Assembly: GCF_026810505.1 (NCBI RefSeq) | Contig: NZ_CP101750.1 | Span: 5,575,501 to 5,639,500 of the forward strand | Origin: Streptomyces sp. Je 1-369 | GTDB taxonomy: Bacteria; Actinomycetota; Actinomycetes; Streptomycetales; Streptomycetaceae | Direction: 5' to 3' | Length of the DNA stretch: 64,000 nucleotides | In this document: one piece after another, positions 50,538 to 62,203 of the stretch | Numbering within the stretch: the first letter of the stretch is position 1 | How the letters are laid out: every line of letters starts with the position of its first letter | Program-made: the position numbers and the translations under genes | Notes under the pieces: model-generated | What the model was told of the DNA's origin: nothing | Databases searched by the model: none | The model's input: only the letters and a program-made list of their open reading frames with translations

Positions 50538-52772
50538 ATGGGCCGAGCCGAAGAACGACAAGCGCGGCAGCGCGGGGCCCGCAGGGCAGCGCGCAAGCGC
50601 CCGTCCGGCGGCAAGCGCACCGGCATACGCCGCTTCTTCACCTGGAAGAAGATCCTCGGAACGTTCCTCGGGTTCTGCCTGCTCGGCATGCTCGGCTTCG
50701 TGGTGCTGTACCTCGTGGTGGACATCCCCAAGGGCAATGCCGCGGCGAGGAAGCAGAGCAACGTCTACAAGTACAGCAACGGTGACGTCATCGCGCGGAC
50801 CGGGGACGTGAACCGCGAGATCGTCGACCTGGACAAGGTCCCCGAGGACGTCCAGAAGACCTTCGTCGCCGCCGAGAACAAGTCCTTCTACAAGGACGAG
50901 GGCATCGACTTCAAGGGCACGGCCCGCGGTGTCCTGAACACGGTGACGGGCAAGGGCAAGCAGGGCGGCTCGACGATCACCCAGCAGTACGTGAAGAACT
51001 ACTACCTCAGCCAGGACCAGACCGTCAGCCGCAAGCTGAAGGAACTCGTCATCTCGCTGAAGGTGGACCGCGAGAAGGGCAAGGACGACATCCTCGCGGG
51101 CTACATCAACACCAGCTACTACGGCCGCGGCGCGTACGGCATCCAGGCCGCCGCCCAGGCCTACTACCAGGTCGACGCCAAGAAGCTGAACGTCCAGCAG
51201 GGCGCCTACCTCGCCGCACTCCTCCAGGCCCCGAGCCAGTACGACTGGGCGGCCGCGACGCCGACCGGCAAGAAGCTCGTCAAGCAGCGCTGGAACTACG
51301 TCCTCGACAACATGGTCGAAGAGGGCTGGCTGGACTCCGGCAAGCGCGAGGGACTGACGTTCCCCGAGCCGAAGAGCCCCAAGGCGCCGCCCGGCCGCGA
51401 GGGCCAGATCGGCTACCTGGTGGAGGAGGCCAAGCGCGAGGTCCTGCGCAACAGCAACCTCAGCGAGGCCGAGTTCGAGTCCGGCGGTTACACCGTCACC
51501 CTGAACATCGACCCCAAGAAGCAGAAGCAGCTCGAGAAGGCCGTCGACGCGAAGCTGGACGACAAGCTCGACCGCAAGAAGAACAAGGCGGACGCTCGCG
51601 TCCAGGCCGGCGCCGCGTCCGTCGACCCGAAGACGGGCAAGGTCCTCGCCATGTACGGCGGCGAGGACTACGTGAAGCACTACACGAACAACGCCACCCG
51701 CCGCGACTACCAGCCGGCCTCCACCTTCAAGCCGCTGATCCTCGCCGCGGCCCTGGAGAACGGCTCCAAGACGCAGGAAGGCCTGCCGATCACCGCGAGC
51801 ACCGTCTACGACGGCACCAGCAAGCGGCCGGTCAAGGGCGGCGACGTCGCGTTCGCACCGCCCAACGAGGACGGCGTCAGCTACGGACCCGTCACCGTCC
51901 AGAAGGCGATGAACAAGTCCGTCAACTCCGTCTTCGCGCAGATGGGCGTGGATGTGGGCATGCCCAAGGTCATGGAGACGGCGGGCAAGCTCGGCATGGA
52001 CGTCAAGGGACTGCCCGCCGTGCCCGCCCAGACCCTCGGCTCCATGGGCGCGAGCCCGCTGGAGATGGCCGGTGTCTACGCCACGCTCGACAACCACGGC
52101 AAGAAGGTCACCCCGGCCCTGGTCGGCTCCGTCGAGCACAAGGACCGCACGGTCGACCTGCCGGACCCGATCGGCGACCAGGTCGTCCAGCGCGGCACCG
52201 CCGACTCGATCACCTCGGTCCTGACCGGCGTGGTCGACGACGGCACCGGCAGCGCGGTCCGCAACCCCTCACAGGACGTCGCGGGCAAGACCGGTACCTC
52301 CGACGACAACAAGTCGGCCTGGTTCGCCGGTTACACGCCGAAGATGGTCACCGCCGTCGGCCTGTTCGGTGAGGGCGCAAAGGGCAAGCAGGTGTCCATG
52401 AAGGGCGCGGGCGGCTTCCCCCGCATCAACGGCTCGGGCTTCCCCGCCCAGATCTGGGCGGCCTACACGTTCGACGCGATGGGCTCGCCGAGCTCGTTCG
52501 ACCTCGACACGAACATGGGCGCCGCCATCGCGCCGGTCCCGGACCCGACGTCGAAGGCCCCGAAGGACCCGTCGGGCACTCCGACGGCGCCTGAGGACGA
52601 CGACGAGCCGTCCAAGAAGCCGACGCCGACACCGACCCCGACGAAGTCGTCGACGTCGCCGACCCCGACGCCGACACCGACCAAAACGACACCGACGCCG
52701 ACGACCGACCCGGACCCGACGGACACCGACGGGCCCCCGGACCCGGAGGACGGCAGGCCCAGCAGGGACTGA
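50538..52772 (+). CDS. Bifunctional penicillin-binding protein (class A PBP)
   Basis: A 744-residue peptidoglycan synthase with a basic cytoplasmic tail, TM at about 40-62, a GT51 transglycosylase domain (about 85-260) with FVAAENKSFYKDEGIDFKG (catalytic Glu near 113) and GGSTITQQYVKN, and a transpeptidase domain with STFK (Ser395), SVN (461-463) and KTGT (584-587). The C-terminal 90 residues are a Pro/Thr/Asp-rich tail with TPTPTPT repeats. Polymerisation and cross-linking occur outside the membrane. ATG 50538 lacks a clear strong ribosome site. It is monocistronic, with a terminator after the stop. Confidence 0.95.
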   Translation: MGRAEERQARQRGARRAARKRPSGGKRTGIRRFFTWKKILGTFLGFCLLGMLGFVVLYLVVDIPKGNAAARKQSNVYKYSNGDVIARTGDVNREIVDLDKVPEDVQKTFVAAENKSFYKDEGIDFKGTARGVLNTVTGKGKQGGSTITQQYVKNYYLSQDQTVSRKLKELVISLKVDREKGKDDILAGYINTSYYGRGAYGIQAAAQAYYQVDAKKLNVQQGAYLAALLQAPSQYDWAAATPTGKKLVKQRWNYVLDNMVEEGWLDSGKREGLTFPEPKSPKAPPGREGQIGYLVEEAKREVLRNSNLSEAEFESGGYTVTLNIDPKKQKQLEKAVDAKLDDKLDRKKNKADARVQAGAASVDPKTGKVLAMYGGEDYVKHYTNNATRRDYQPASTFKPLILAAALENGSKTQEGLPITASTVYDGTSKRPVKGGDVAFAPPNEDGVSYGPVTVQKAMNKSVNSVFAQMGVDVGMPKVMETAGKLGMDVKGLPAVPAQTLGSMGASPLEMAGVYATLDNHGKKVTPALVGSVEHKDRTVDLPDPIGDQVVQRGTADSITSVLTGVVDDGTGSAVRNPSQDVAGKTGTSDDNKSAWFAGYTPKMVTAVGLFGEGAKGKQVSMKGAGGFPRINGSGFPAQIWAAYTFDAMGSPSSFDLDTNMGAAIAPVPDPTSKAPKDPSGTPTAPEDDDEPSKKPTPTPTPTKSSTSPTPTPTPTKTTPTPTTDPDPTDTDGPPDPEDGRPSRD

Positions 52773-52782
52773 GACGACAAAG

Positions 52783-52818
52783 AGGCGCCCCGGACCATCG
52801 AGGTCCGGGGCGCCTTTT
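52783..52818. terminator. Terminator between PBP and phosphatase genes
   Basis: A perfect 14-bp stem (52783-52796 with 52802-52815, arm AGGCGCCCCGGACC) with a 5-base loop, followed by TTTT. Confidence 0.92.
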
Positions 52819-52838
52819 CGTACGTACGTCGCCGGGGG

Positions 52839-54866
52839 TCAGCTCCGGTTCAGCTCGAACCAGACCACCTTGCCGGTGCTCAGCCGCGTCGCACCCCAGC
52901 GCCGCGCCATCTTGTTGACCAGGTACAGGCCGCGGCCGCCCTCGTCCGTCGCGCGCGCCTGCCGGAGCCGGGGCAGCTGCGGCACGTCGTCGCCGACCTC
53001 GCAGCGCAGCACGTCGGTGCGGAGCAGCCGCAGCGTGATCGGCCGCGACGCGTACCGCACGGCGTTCGTCACGACCTCGCTGACGAGCAGCTCCACCGAA
53101 TCGGTCAGCTCTTCGAGGCCCCAGCGGGCCAGTGCGCTGCGGGCCAGCCTGCGGGCCCGGGCCGGCGTCGCGCTCTCCGGTTCGAGGAACCAGTACGCCA
53201 CGTCGCTCGGCGCGATCCCGTCGAAGCGGGCGGCGAGCAGCGCGATGTCGTCGTCCCGGTCGCCGGGGCCGAGCATGTCCAGCACCTCGTCGCAGAGCGC
53301 CTCGAGGGGCGGCGGGTGGTCCGGGCCCGTCAGCTGGGCGGTGGCGGCGAGCCGTTCCCGGAGCTGCTCTATGCCGGTCCACACGTCGCGGAGGCGGGAC
53401 TCGACGAGCCCGTCCGTGTAGAGGAGCAGGGTCGCGCCCGCGGGGGCGTCCAGCTCCACGGCCTCGAAGTCGACGCCGCCCACGCCGATGGGGGCGCCCG
53501 GCGGCACCCGCAGGACCTCCGCGCGGCCGCCCAGGTGCAGCAGGACGGGCGGCGGGTGCCCGGCGTTGGCGATGGTGATGCGGTGCGAGACCGGGTCGTA
53601 GACCGCGTACAGGCAGGTCGCCATGCGGTCGGAGCCGAGCCGCTGAGCCTGCTCGTCCAGGTGGTGCAGGACCTCCTGGGGCGGCAGGTCGAGCCCGGCG
53701 AGTGTCTGCGCGGTCGTCCGCAGCTGGCCCATGATGGCCGCCGACGTCATGGAGTGCCCCATGACGTCACCGACGACCAGGGCGACGCGGCTGCCGGGCA
53801 GCGGGATCGCGTCGTACCAGTCGCCGCCGACCCGGGCCGTCTCGGCCGCGGGGAGGTAGCGCGAGGCGAGGCGCACGCCGGTCGGGCGCGGCAGCGTCTC
53901 GGGGAGCATGGTGCGCTGCAGCTCGTCGGCGATGTACGCCTCGCGGCCGTACAGGACCGCTTTGTCGATGCCGAGCGCGCTGTGCGTGGCGAGCTGGGCG
54001 GCGACAAGGAGGTCGTCCGCCTCGAACGCGGGCCGGTCGGGGCGGCGCAGGAACACGGCCGCGCCGATCACCCTGCGGCGGCCCCGCAGCGGCGCGAGGA
54101 TTCCCCGCTGTCCGCCCGGCAGGGTGCGGCCCTCGCCGAGCAGTTCGGGCAGCGCGGCGCGCGCCGCCGCCGAGTCGGCGAAGACCGGGCGCACTCCGCG
54201 CAGCACCTCGGCGAGCGCGCCGCCGGGCCGCACCTCGCACAGCTCGGCGCTGCCCATCACGTCGGTGATGTCGGGCTGCACCATCTGCAGCGCGGGCAGC
54301 GTGCTGCCGCCGTCGGTGTCCGGCTCCTCGCCCTCCTCGATGGAGCGCAGCCGGTCGGAGCGGCGCAGCCGCAGCACCAGCGGACCCGTGGGCCGCTCGT
54401 CGCCGACCGGCAGCGGATCGCGCAGGTAGACCAGGATCGCGTCGGAGAACGTCGGCACCGTCGCCCGGCACAGGCCCATCACGATCTCGTCGAGGTCGAT
54501 GCCGCGGGCGATGCGCCGGGTCGCGGCGCCCACGAAGCGCAGCCGGTCGCCGTCGCGCCGCATGGCCACCGGGCCCGCGCCGGGCGGCCTCGACTGACCG
54601 GAGCGCCGCTCCTCGCCGTCCGGCGGCCCCACGGGTGCGGGGCCCGACTGCGACGGCACGCCGCTCTCGGGCACGGGGCGCGGCCGGTGCGGGTCGGGCT
54701 CGGCGGCCGGGGACTGGGTGTGCTCACCGGAGGACGGCACGGCTGTGCTGCCACCGCCCTCCGAAGTCTCCGGGGAACGCAGCAGCGCCCCGCGGGCATC
54801 CGCGGGGGCGGTCGGCCGGGCAGCTGGTGCCTTGCGACCCTCGTGGGGGGTGAGGTGCTCCGTCAC
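52839..54866 (-). CDS. PP2C-type (SpoIIE/RsbU-like) phosphatase with GAF and kinase-type ATPase domains
   Basis: A 675-residue cytosolic signalling protein. A disordered Pro-rich N-terminus (1-100) is followed by a region with GAF-like character (about 105-330, FVGAATRRIARGIDLDEIVMGL and later LVAAQLATHSALGIDKAVLYGREAYIADELQ), a PP2C/SpoIIE phosphatase domain (about 345-560, with VGGDWYDAIPLPGSRVALVVGDVMGHS, TCLYAVYDP and DDDIALLAARF) and a HATPase/anti-sigma-type domain (about 570-675, LLVSEVVTNAVRYASRPITLRL, GRGLYLV). It likely dephosphorylates anti-anti-sigma factors. GTG 54866 is the chosen start; GTG 54921 is an alternative. Confidence 0.9.
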   Translation of the reverse strand: MTEHLTPHEGRKAPAARPTAPADARGALLRSPETSEGGGSTAVPSSGEHTQSPAAEPDPHRPRPVPESGVPSQSGPAPVGPPDGEERRSGQSRPPGAGPVAMRRDGDRLRFVGAATRRIARGIDLDEIVMGLCRATVPTFSDAILVYLRDPLPVGDERPTGPLVLRLRRSDRLRSIEEGEEPDTDGGSTLPALQMVQPDITDVMGSAELCEVRPGGALAEVLRGVRPVFADSAAARAALPELLGEGRTLPGGQRGILAPLRGRRRVIGAAVFLRRPDRPAFEADDLLVAAQLATHSALGIDKAVLYGREAYIADELQRTMLPETLPRPTGVRLASRYLPAAETARVGGDWYDAIPLPGSRVALVVGDVMGHSMTSAAIMGQLRTTAQTLAGLDLPPQEVLHHLDEQAQRLGSDRMATCLYAVYDPVSHRITIANAGHPPPVLLHLGGRAEVLRVPPGAPIGVGGVDFEAVELDAPAGATLLLYTDGLVESRLRDVWTGIEQLRERLAATAQLTGPDHPPPLEALCDEVLDMLGPGDRDDDIALLAARFDGIAPSDVAYWFLEPESATPARARRLARSALARWGLEELTDSVELLVSEVVTNAVRYASRPITLRLLRTDVLRCEVGDDVPQLPRLRQARATDEGGRGLYLVNKMARRWGATRLSTGKVVWFELNRS

Positions 54867-54925
54867 GCGTTTTGAATCCGTCCGTCCGGGGCTGCGCGCG
54901 GTGCGCGCCGTCCATTGCACGTTGC

Positions 54926-55567
54926 TCAGCCGCGTCGGCAGTGCAGAAAGACCTGGTGCTCGGGTGGTGCGTCGGTGCTTGCGGGAGCGTACGCATACGT
55001 GTCCTCGCCGGTGATCTCGAATCCCGCGTCCCGCACGACCTGCCGCAGTTCGTCTGCCAGGTAACCCGATACCCGGATTGTGTGCCCCAGGAACGGAATC
55101 GCGGCGTCGTCCAGGTCGGCCTCGACCATGGACAGCTCCATCAGGCCTCCCGGTCGCAGCAGGCCGTGCAGCAGCCGCAGCGCTTCGGGGATCTCGGCGC
55201 GCGGCAGCATCAGGAGGGCGAAGAAGCACGCGATGCCGTCGAACCTGCCGACTCCGCCGGGGCCTTCGGCCCGCAGCTCGGCGATGTCGAGCTGCCGGAA
55301 CTCGGCGGCCGGCACGTTCTTTCCCGCCAGCTCAAGCATGCCCGTAGAGATGTCCGTGCCGAGCACCGAGTGGCCGGATTCGGTCAGTTGCCGTGCGGTC
55401 GGAAGGCCGGTGCCGCAGCCCACGTCGAGGATGCGGGAACCCGCCGGTAGCGCCGCCACGAGGTGGCGCCCCGCGGCCAGCTGACCCTCCTTGTGCGGGA
55501 AGGCGTCGTCGTAGTGCTGCCCGATGGCGTCAAAGGCCTCGGCCTGACCTCTGCGGTCCTCGCTCAC
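54926..55567 (-). CDS. SAM-dependent methyltransferase, class I
   Basis: A 213-residue protein with a canonical fold: ILDVGCGTGLPTARQLTESG (motif I), VLGTDISTGMLELA (post-I), GRFDGIACFFALLMLP (motif II-III) and LRPGGLMELSMVEAD. The substrate is not deducible; the group resembles UbiE/MenG-like small-molecule methyltransferases. GTG 55567 has GAGGGGCGG 6 bases upstream. It lies 59 bases before the phosphatase gene on the same strand and may be co-transcribed. Confidence 0.9.
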   Translation of the reverse strand: MSEDRRGQAEAFDAIGQHYDDAFPHKEGQLAAGRHLVAALPAGSRILDVGCGTGLPTARQLTESGHSVLGTDISTGMLELAGKNVPAAEFRQLDIAELRAEGPGGVGRFDGIACFFALLMLPRAEIPEALRLLHGLLRPGGLMELSMVEADLDDAAIPFLGHTIRVSGYLADELRQVVRDAGFEITGEDTYAYAPASTDAPPEHQVFLHCRRG

Positions 55568-55683
55568 GTTCTGCCGCCCCTCAATGACTTCCTGTCAGGC
55601 ACCGCGCAGACCCTCGGAGTTACTGCTGTGCGCCCTTGCGGAGGACGATCCTACGTTTGAACCACGGGGGCGCATCAAGGGTC

Positions 55684-56370
55684 TCATGACGTCACATGCG
55701 CGGGTGTACGGTCCCAGTCATCCGGAAGGGACGGTACGACCCAGGACGGATCGGGACGCCAGTGCTGCCAGCCGTCCGAAAACGGCGCCCCCCAAGCGGC
55801 GATCACGTCGAGCGCGGCGCGGCCCGCCGCACGTACGTCGGCGGCCTTGTCCGCGTCCATCAGACCGGCCCTGCGGGCCTCGGCGAACTCGTCCTCGTCG
55901 TGCCAGCGCCAGCTGCGGTCCGGGCTCACGGAGATGTCCAGAAAGTGATCCTCGGAGTCCACGCCTCCGGCCCAACGGGTCCGCGGCTCCTCCAGATTGA
56001 CGTACCAGCTCCTGAACTGCCAGCCCGGCTCCCAGAACAGCCAGACCGACCACGGCTCGTCCGGCCTCGCCAGCTTCAGGACGCCGGTGCCGAACCAGCG
56101 GTCGCGGCGGACGGTGCGCGGCTTGGTGTAGCGGGTGGCCAGCGGCTCGTCGTGCACGGACGTGCCGTCGGCGAGCACCGGCTTCACGCACTCGGTGCCG
56201 GGCGCCAGCCACACGGCGAGCAGCTCGTCGGTGTCCCGCACGACGGTGACGGGGCGGCAGATGTGGACCCGGTTCCCGGAGTTCTCCCGGTACCGCCACA
56301 GGATGTGGTCCCCGGGCGCCCACCGCGCCGCCCCGCCGCCGGCCGCCGTCTTCCCGTCGAGGTCTGTCAT
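55684..56370 (-). CDS. DUF402 (FomD/YgaC-like) protein
   Basis: A 228-residue protein with a DUF402 core: WYVNLEEPRTRW...SEDHFLDISVSPDRSWRWHDEDEF, including the Asp and Trp residues conserved in nucleoside di/triphosphatases of this fold and in FomD. Upstream, GDHILWRYRENSGNRVHICRPVTVVRDTDELLAVWLAPGTE fits the N-terminal beta barrel. A role in hydrolysis of nucleoside diphosphates or activated phosphonate intermediates is possible; no phosphonate genes are nearby. ATG 56370 is the family-typical start (MTDLDGK). Confidence 0.82.
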   Translation of the reverse strand: MTDLDGKTAAGGGAARWAPGDHILWRYRENSGNRVHICRPVTVVRDTDELLAVWLAPGTECVKPVLADGTSVHDEPLATRYTKPRTVRRDRWFGTGVLKLARPDEPWSVWLFWEPGWQFRSWYVNLEEPRTRWAGGVDSEDHFLDISVSPDRSWRWHDEDEFAEARRAGLMDADKAADVRAAGRAALDVIAAWGAPFSDGWQHWRPDPSWVVPSLPDDWDRTPAHVTS

Positions 56371-56412
56371 GCACAGATACTAGACGTCCGCCTGTGCCGG
56401 TAGGCGGTATCG

Positions 56413-57825
56413 CTACGGATGCGTCATCCGCAGGACGTCCAGCGCCTCGTCCAGCTGTTCCAGGGTGAGGTCGCCCCGCTCGACGTACCCGGATTCGAGG
56501 ACGACCTCGCGGATCGTCCTCCGTTCGGCGAGGGACTTCTTGGCGACTTTCGCCGCCTCCTCGTACCCGATGTACTTGTTCAGGGGCGTCACGACGGACG
56601 GCGACGACTCCGCGTACTCCCTGGCCCGCTCGCGGTGCGCGGTGATGCCGTCGACGGTGCGGTCGGCGAGCAGGCGCGCCACGTTGGCGAGGAGCCGGAC
56701 GGACTCCAGGACGTTCTTGGCGATGACCGGCAGCATGACGTTCAGCTCGAAGTTGCCTGCCGCGCCCGCCGCCGCGACCGTCGCGTCAGCGCCGGTGACC
56801 TGCGCGGCGACCATCAGGGCGGCCTCCGGGATGACCGGGTTGACCTTGCCGGGCATGATCGAGGAGCCGGGCTGGAGGTCCGGCAGGCTGATCTCGGCGA
56901 GGCCGGTGCGCGGGCCCGACGCCATCCACCGCAGATCGTTCGCGATCTTCGTCAGGCCGACGCCGATCGTGCGCAGCTGTCCGCTGGTCTCGACGATGCC
57001 GTCCCGCGCGCCCTGCGCCTCGAAGTGGTCGCGCGCCTCGGTCAGCGGCAGCCCCGTGGTCCGTGCGACCTCGGCGATGACGGCCGCGGAGAAGCCGGGC
57101 GGGGTGTTGATGCCGGTGCCCACGGCCGTGCCGCCCAGCGGCAGTTCGGCGAGGCGGGGGAGCGAGGCGCGGAGCCGCTCGACGCCGTACCGCATCTGGG
57201 CCGCGTACCCGCCGAACTCCTGGCCGAGCGTCACCGGCGTCGCGTCCATGAGGTGCGTGCGCCCGGACTTCACGACGTCCGAGAACTCCTCGGCCTTGCG
57301 CTCCAGGGCGGCGGCGAGGTGTTCGAGTGCGGGGATCAGGTCGTTGCTGACCGCGCCCGTCGCCGCGATGTGGATCGAGGAAGGGAAGACGTCGTTCGAG
57401 GACTGCGAGGCGTTGACGTGGTCGTTGGGGTGCACGTCGCGGCCGAGGCGCTCCGTCGCGAGGGTGGCGAGTACCTCGTTGGTGTTCATGTTCGACGACG
57501 TGCCCGAGCCGGTCTGGAAGACGTCGACGGGGAAGTGGTCGTCCCAGCGCCCGTCGGCGACCTCGGCCGCCGCGTCCGCGATGGCGTCGGCGACGTCCTT
57601 GTCGACCACCCCGAGCTCCGCGTTGACCTTGGCGGCGGCCGCCTTGATCCGGGCGAGCGCGGCGATGTGGGCGCGCTCCAGGACCTGGCCCGAGATGGGG
57701 AAGTTCTCCACCGCGCGCTGGGTCTGGGCGCGCCATTTGGCGTGCGCGGGGACCCGTACCTCGCCCATGGAGTCGTGCTCGGTCCGGTACTCGCCGGTGT
57801 GGCCGTCGCTGGCGTCGCTGGTCAT
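56413..57825 (-). CDS. fumC: Fumarate hydratase class II
   Basis: A 470-residue cytosolic TCA enzyme that interconverts fumarate and malate without an iron-sulphur cluster. Superfamily regions are [34 protein letters not shown] and the signature [11 protein letters not shown] (near residue 320). Aspartase would be an alternative, but the sequence around the signature matches fumarase C. A class I fumarase is encoded 1.7 kb away (59553-61238), so this organism has both types. ATG 57825 is used; a Met 19 residues later lies before the conserved region. It is divergent from the SGNH-lectin gene. Confidence 0.93.
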   Translation of the reverse strand: MTSDASDGHTGEYRTEHDSMGEVRVPAHAKWRAQTQRAVENFPISGQVLERAHIAALARIKAAAAKVNAELGVVDKDVADAIADAAAEVADGRWDDHFPVDVFQTGSGTSSNMNTNEVLATLATERLGRDVHPNDHVNASQSSNDVFPSSIHIAATGAVSNDLIPALEHLAAALERKAEEFSDVVKSGRTHLMDATPVTLGQEFGGYAAQMRYGVERLRASLPRLAELPLGGTAVGTGINTPPGFSAAVIAEVARTTGLPLTEARDHFEAQGARDGIVETSGQLRTIGVGLTKIANDLRWMASGPRTGLAEISLPDLQPGSSIMPGKVNPVIPEAALMVAAQVTGADATVAAAGAAGNFELNVMLPVIAKNVLESVRLLANVARLLADRTVDGITAHRERAREYAESSPSVVTPLNKYIGYEEAAKVAKKSLAERRTIREVVLESGYVERGDLTLEQLDEALDVLRMTHP

Positions 57826-57901
57826 GCGCTGAACCTACCTCTCCGCTCAAACCCCGTAGAAAGTTGAGCACTTGTCTTGTTCCAGGTATTCCCAAGACTG
57901 C

Positions 57902-57913
57902 TACTGACCAGTA
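57902..57913. promoter_or_regulatory. Candidate palindromic operator between fumC and SGNH gene
   Basis: TACTG-AC-CAGTA is an inverted repeat with 5-bp arms, 34 bases before the SGNH gene start and 77 bases before that of fumC. Similar TetR-family sites exist, but no regulator gene is adjacent. Confidence 0.4.
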
Positions 57914-57947
57914 AAAACCCTGGGTAACACCACACCGGGGAGGCGCA

Positions 57948-59507
57948 ATGAAGCGCATCAGACGCAGCGGGCCAAACGGCGGCAGGGGGCGGCTGCGATG
58001 TTCGTTCGCGGCGGCCGTCGCGATGGCCGCCGTGCTCGGCACGGCCGCGGCCGTACCCGCCCAGGCGGCGGACGGCAGCGGGGCGAAGGCGACCGCGGCG
58101 ACGCCGCTGCCGCCCGAGCTGGAGAAGGTCCGGGCGGCCGAGGCCACCAAGCTCTACGGCAGCCCCTCGGAGCGCCCCATGGCCGACCGCAAGACCGGCC
58201 TGATCTCGCTCGGGGACAGCGAGATCTCCGGTGAGGGCGTCGGCACGTACGAACCGGGCACGGACGGCCCCGACAACTGGTGTCACCGCTCGCCGGACGC
58301 CGCGATCCACCGCACCGGCATCCCCGCCGACGTGACGTACAACGTCGCCTGCTCGGGCGCGCAGACCGTCAACATCAAGATCGGCGGTCAGAAGCAGTAC
58401 GTTGACGAGCTCGTCCAGAGCGACAACCTCGCAGTCAAGGCGCGCAACACAAAGATCAAGACGATCCTGCTCGTCATCGGCGCCAACGACGACCTCCAGT
58501 TCGCCCCGGTGATGACGGACTGCGTCACCCGCTACCTGCTCCTCCAGGGGCCCTGCGCCGGCAAGTACAACGACGGCTGGCAGGCACGCGTCGACGCCCT
58601 CGTCCCCAAGGTCGAGCAGTCCATCCGCGACCTGAAGACCGTCATGAAGGACGCGGGCTACCAGGAGGGCGACTACAAACTCGTCGCCATGGGCTACCCG
58701 AGCCCCATCGGCCCGGACTTCCGCGACAACCCGAAGTTCCCCGGCAAGCCGGCCTGCGGCGGGCTCGGCTACGACTCCGACACCGAGTGGGGCCGCAACA
58801 TCGCGGTACCGGCCTTCGAGACCGGCATGCGCAAGGCCGCACGGAACGCGGGCGCCACCTACCTCGACAACTCGCGGCTCTTCCACGGCCACGAGGTCTG
58901 CATGGAGGACACCTGGGCGCGCGGTCTCTACGTGGACCTGTCCAACCCGTTCCCGCCGGACTCCAACTCGGTGCGCCAGTCCTTCCACCCCAACGCCCGC
59001 GGCCACGCCGCCTTCGCGTCCTGCCTCACCCAGATCTACAACTCCGACAAGCGCGAGGGCAGTTGCGCCGACCCCGCGAGCACGGGCAGCCCGAAGCTGT
59101 ACGAGGGTGCCTGGGACGACGCGTACCGGCCCCTGAAGAACGCGGCCACCGGCACCTGCGTCGACGTCGACGCCTCGAAGAGCCGCAACGGCACGAAGGT
59201 CCAGGGCTGGGACTGCACCGGCAACCGCAACCAGACCTGGTGGTACGACGGCGCCCCTGGTGGACAGCGCTCGCTGCACACCGGCCTCACCCAGGACCGG
59301 TGCCTGGACGTGCCCGACAGCGCGTACAAGGAAGGCACCGCGGTCACGCTCTGGAACTGCCACGGCGGCGGCAACCAGAAGTTCGTCCGCGAGGCGGAGA
59401 CGGTGCGTCCCGCCGCCGCGAACGGGCTCTGCCTGACGCTGGCCGGGCCCAAGGAGCCGCTGCGGCTCCAGAAGTGCACGGGGGCGGCGAACCAGCGGTT
59501 CGCCTGA
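57948..59507 (+). CDS. Secreted SGNH-type esterase/lipase with C-terminal ricin-B lectin domain
   Basis: A 519-residue secreted protein with signal peptide to about residue 40 (VPAQAA). The SGNH hydrolase part (about 65-385) has block I ISLGDSEISGEG (Ser), GANDDLQF (block III, Asn) and FHPNARGHAAF (block V, Asp position occupied as H-P-N before the catalytic His). The ricin-type beta-trefoil lectin (about 395-519) has WDDAYRPLKNAATGTCVDVD and QTWWYDG QxW repeats. It likely deacylates a polysaccharide or lipid to which the lectin binds. GGGAGG precedes ATG 57948. A few block residues deviate from the classic lipase. Confidence 0.85.
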   Translation: MKRIRRSGPNGGRGRLRCSFAAAVAMAAVLGTAAAVPAQAADGSGAKATAATPLPPELEKVRAAEATKLYGSPSERPMADRKTGLISLGDSEISGEGVGTYEPGTDGPDNWCHRSPDAAIHRTGIPADVTYNVACSGAQTVNIKIGGQKQYVDELVQSDNLAVKARNTKIKTILLVIGANDDLQFAPVMTDCVTRYLLLQGPCAGKYNDGWQARVDALVPKVEQSIRDLKTVMKDAGYQEGDYKLVAMGYPSPIGPDFRDNPKFPGKPACGGLGYDSDTEWGRNIAVPAFETGMRKAARNAGATYLDNSRLFHGHEVCMEDTWARGLYVDLSNPFPPDSNSVRQSFHPNARGHAAFASCLTQIYNSDKREGSCADPASTGSPKLYEGAWDDAYRPLKNAATGTCVDVDASKSRNGTKVQGWDCTGNRNQTWWYDGAPGGQRSLHTGLTQDRCLDVPDSAYKEGTAVTLWNCHGGGNQKFVREAETVRPAAANGLCLTLAGPKEPLRLQKCTGAANQRFA

Positions 59508-59510
59508 GGT

Positions 59511-59550
59511 CTACGGAGGGGCCCTCTTCGGCAAGAGGGCCCCTCCGTAG
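59511..59550. terminator. Long hairpin terminator between convergent genes
   Basis: A perfect 18-bp stem (59511-59528 with 59533-59550) with loop CGGC starts 4 bases after the SGNH stop and ends 3 bases before the class I fumarase stop. Confidence 0.93.
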
Positions 59551-59552
59551 TG

Positions 59553-61238
<1,686 letters not shown>

Positions 61239-61406
61239 TCCTCACTCGGCAGACAGCGGCGCGACCTCCATTGGCAACGCGTCAACCAGCGTAGAGCGCG
61301 CTGACCCGGACGGGTTTGTGAGGTAAGGCTCAGTAGCCCACAGCCGGTTGTCCACAGTTGTCCACAGGGGTAGTCGCGATCTATCGCGTTTGGGTACGCT
61401 GCCGGT

Positions 61407-62066
61407 GTGGACCTCGAAAAGCAGCAGCCCTCAGCGCTCCGTGCCTCCGACGCCGACCGGGACCGCACCGCGGACATACTCCGGGAGGCCCTGGCCGAAG
61501 GCCGCCTGACCGCCGAGGAGCACGCGGAGCGGATCGACGGGGTGTACCGCGCCAAGACCATGGCCGAGCTCGAACCGCTGGTGCGGGACCTGCCCGCGGC
61601 GCACGAGCAGCCGTCCGCCCGCCGCCCCGCCCCCGAGCCCGCACCGTCCCGTCCGTCCCCGGGCGTCGTCCCGCCGGTCGCGGACGAGAACCTCGTCGCG
61701 GTGCTGAGCGGCTCGGTGCGCCGCGGCCGCTGGCGCGTGGGGCGGCGCACCCACGCGTACGCCGTGTTCGGCAGCGTCGAGATCGACCTGAGCGAGGCGA
61801 TCTTCGAGCACCGCCAGGTCGTCATCAAGGCGTTCGCGATCTTCGGCTCGGTCGAGGTCCACGTCCCGGAGAACGTCTCGCTGCGCGGCAGCGGCACGGG
61901 CGTCCTCGGCAGCTATGAGGTGGACACGCTCGACTCGCCGGACCGGGACGCCCCCGTCGTCTTCGTGGACGGCGTGGCGATCATGGGCAGCATCGAGGCC
62001 CGCCCCAAGCGCGGCAAGCTCGTCCGCGATCTGCACCAGCAGCTGCGCAAGCACCTCGGACACTGA
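61407..62066 (+). CDS. DUF1707 protein with LiaF-like C-terminal domain
   Basis: A 219-residue protein with an N-terminal DUF1707 module, LRASDADRDRTADILREALAEGRLTAEEHAERIDGVYRAKTMAELEPLVRDLP (about 10-62), a Pro-rich linker and a beta-helical C-terminal domain (about 90-215) with RTHAYAVFGSVEIDLSEA, FAIFGSVEVHVPENV and GVLGSYEVDTL, like the C-terminal part of LiaF/DUF2154 envelope-stress proteins. No TM segment is present, so it is cytosolic. GTG 61407 is the start. Likely a regulator or adaptor of envelope stress; exact role unknown. Confidence 0.85.
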   Translation: MDLEKQQPSALRASDADRDRTADILREALAEGRLTAEEHAERIDGVYRAKTMAELEPLVRDLPAAHEQPSARRPAPEPAPSRPSPGVVPPVADENLVAVLSGSVRRGRWRVGRRTHAYAVFGSVEIDLSEAIFEHRQVVIKAFAIFGSVEVHVPENVSLRGSGTGVLGSYEVDTLDSPDRDAPVVFVDGVAIMGSIEARPKRGKLVRDLHQQLRKHLGH

Positions 62067-62203
62067 GGGCGCACGCGGGAGCGTTCGGGGGGCGCGGGGA
62101 GTCCGGACTTCCGGACATCGGAACTCAGTGCATAGGCGCGCACACAGCGGGTAGAGCTTGCTGCATCGTCTCTCGCTCGCGAAGCCGTCGTCAGGAGTAG
62201 ACC

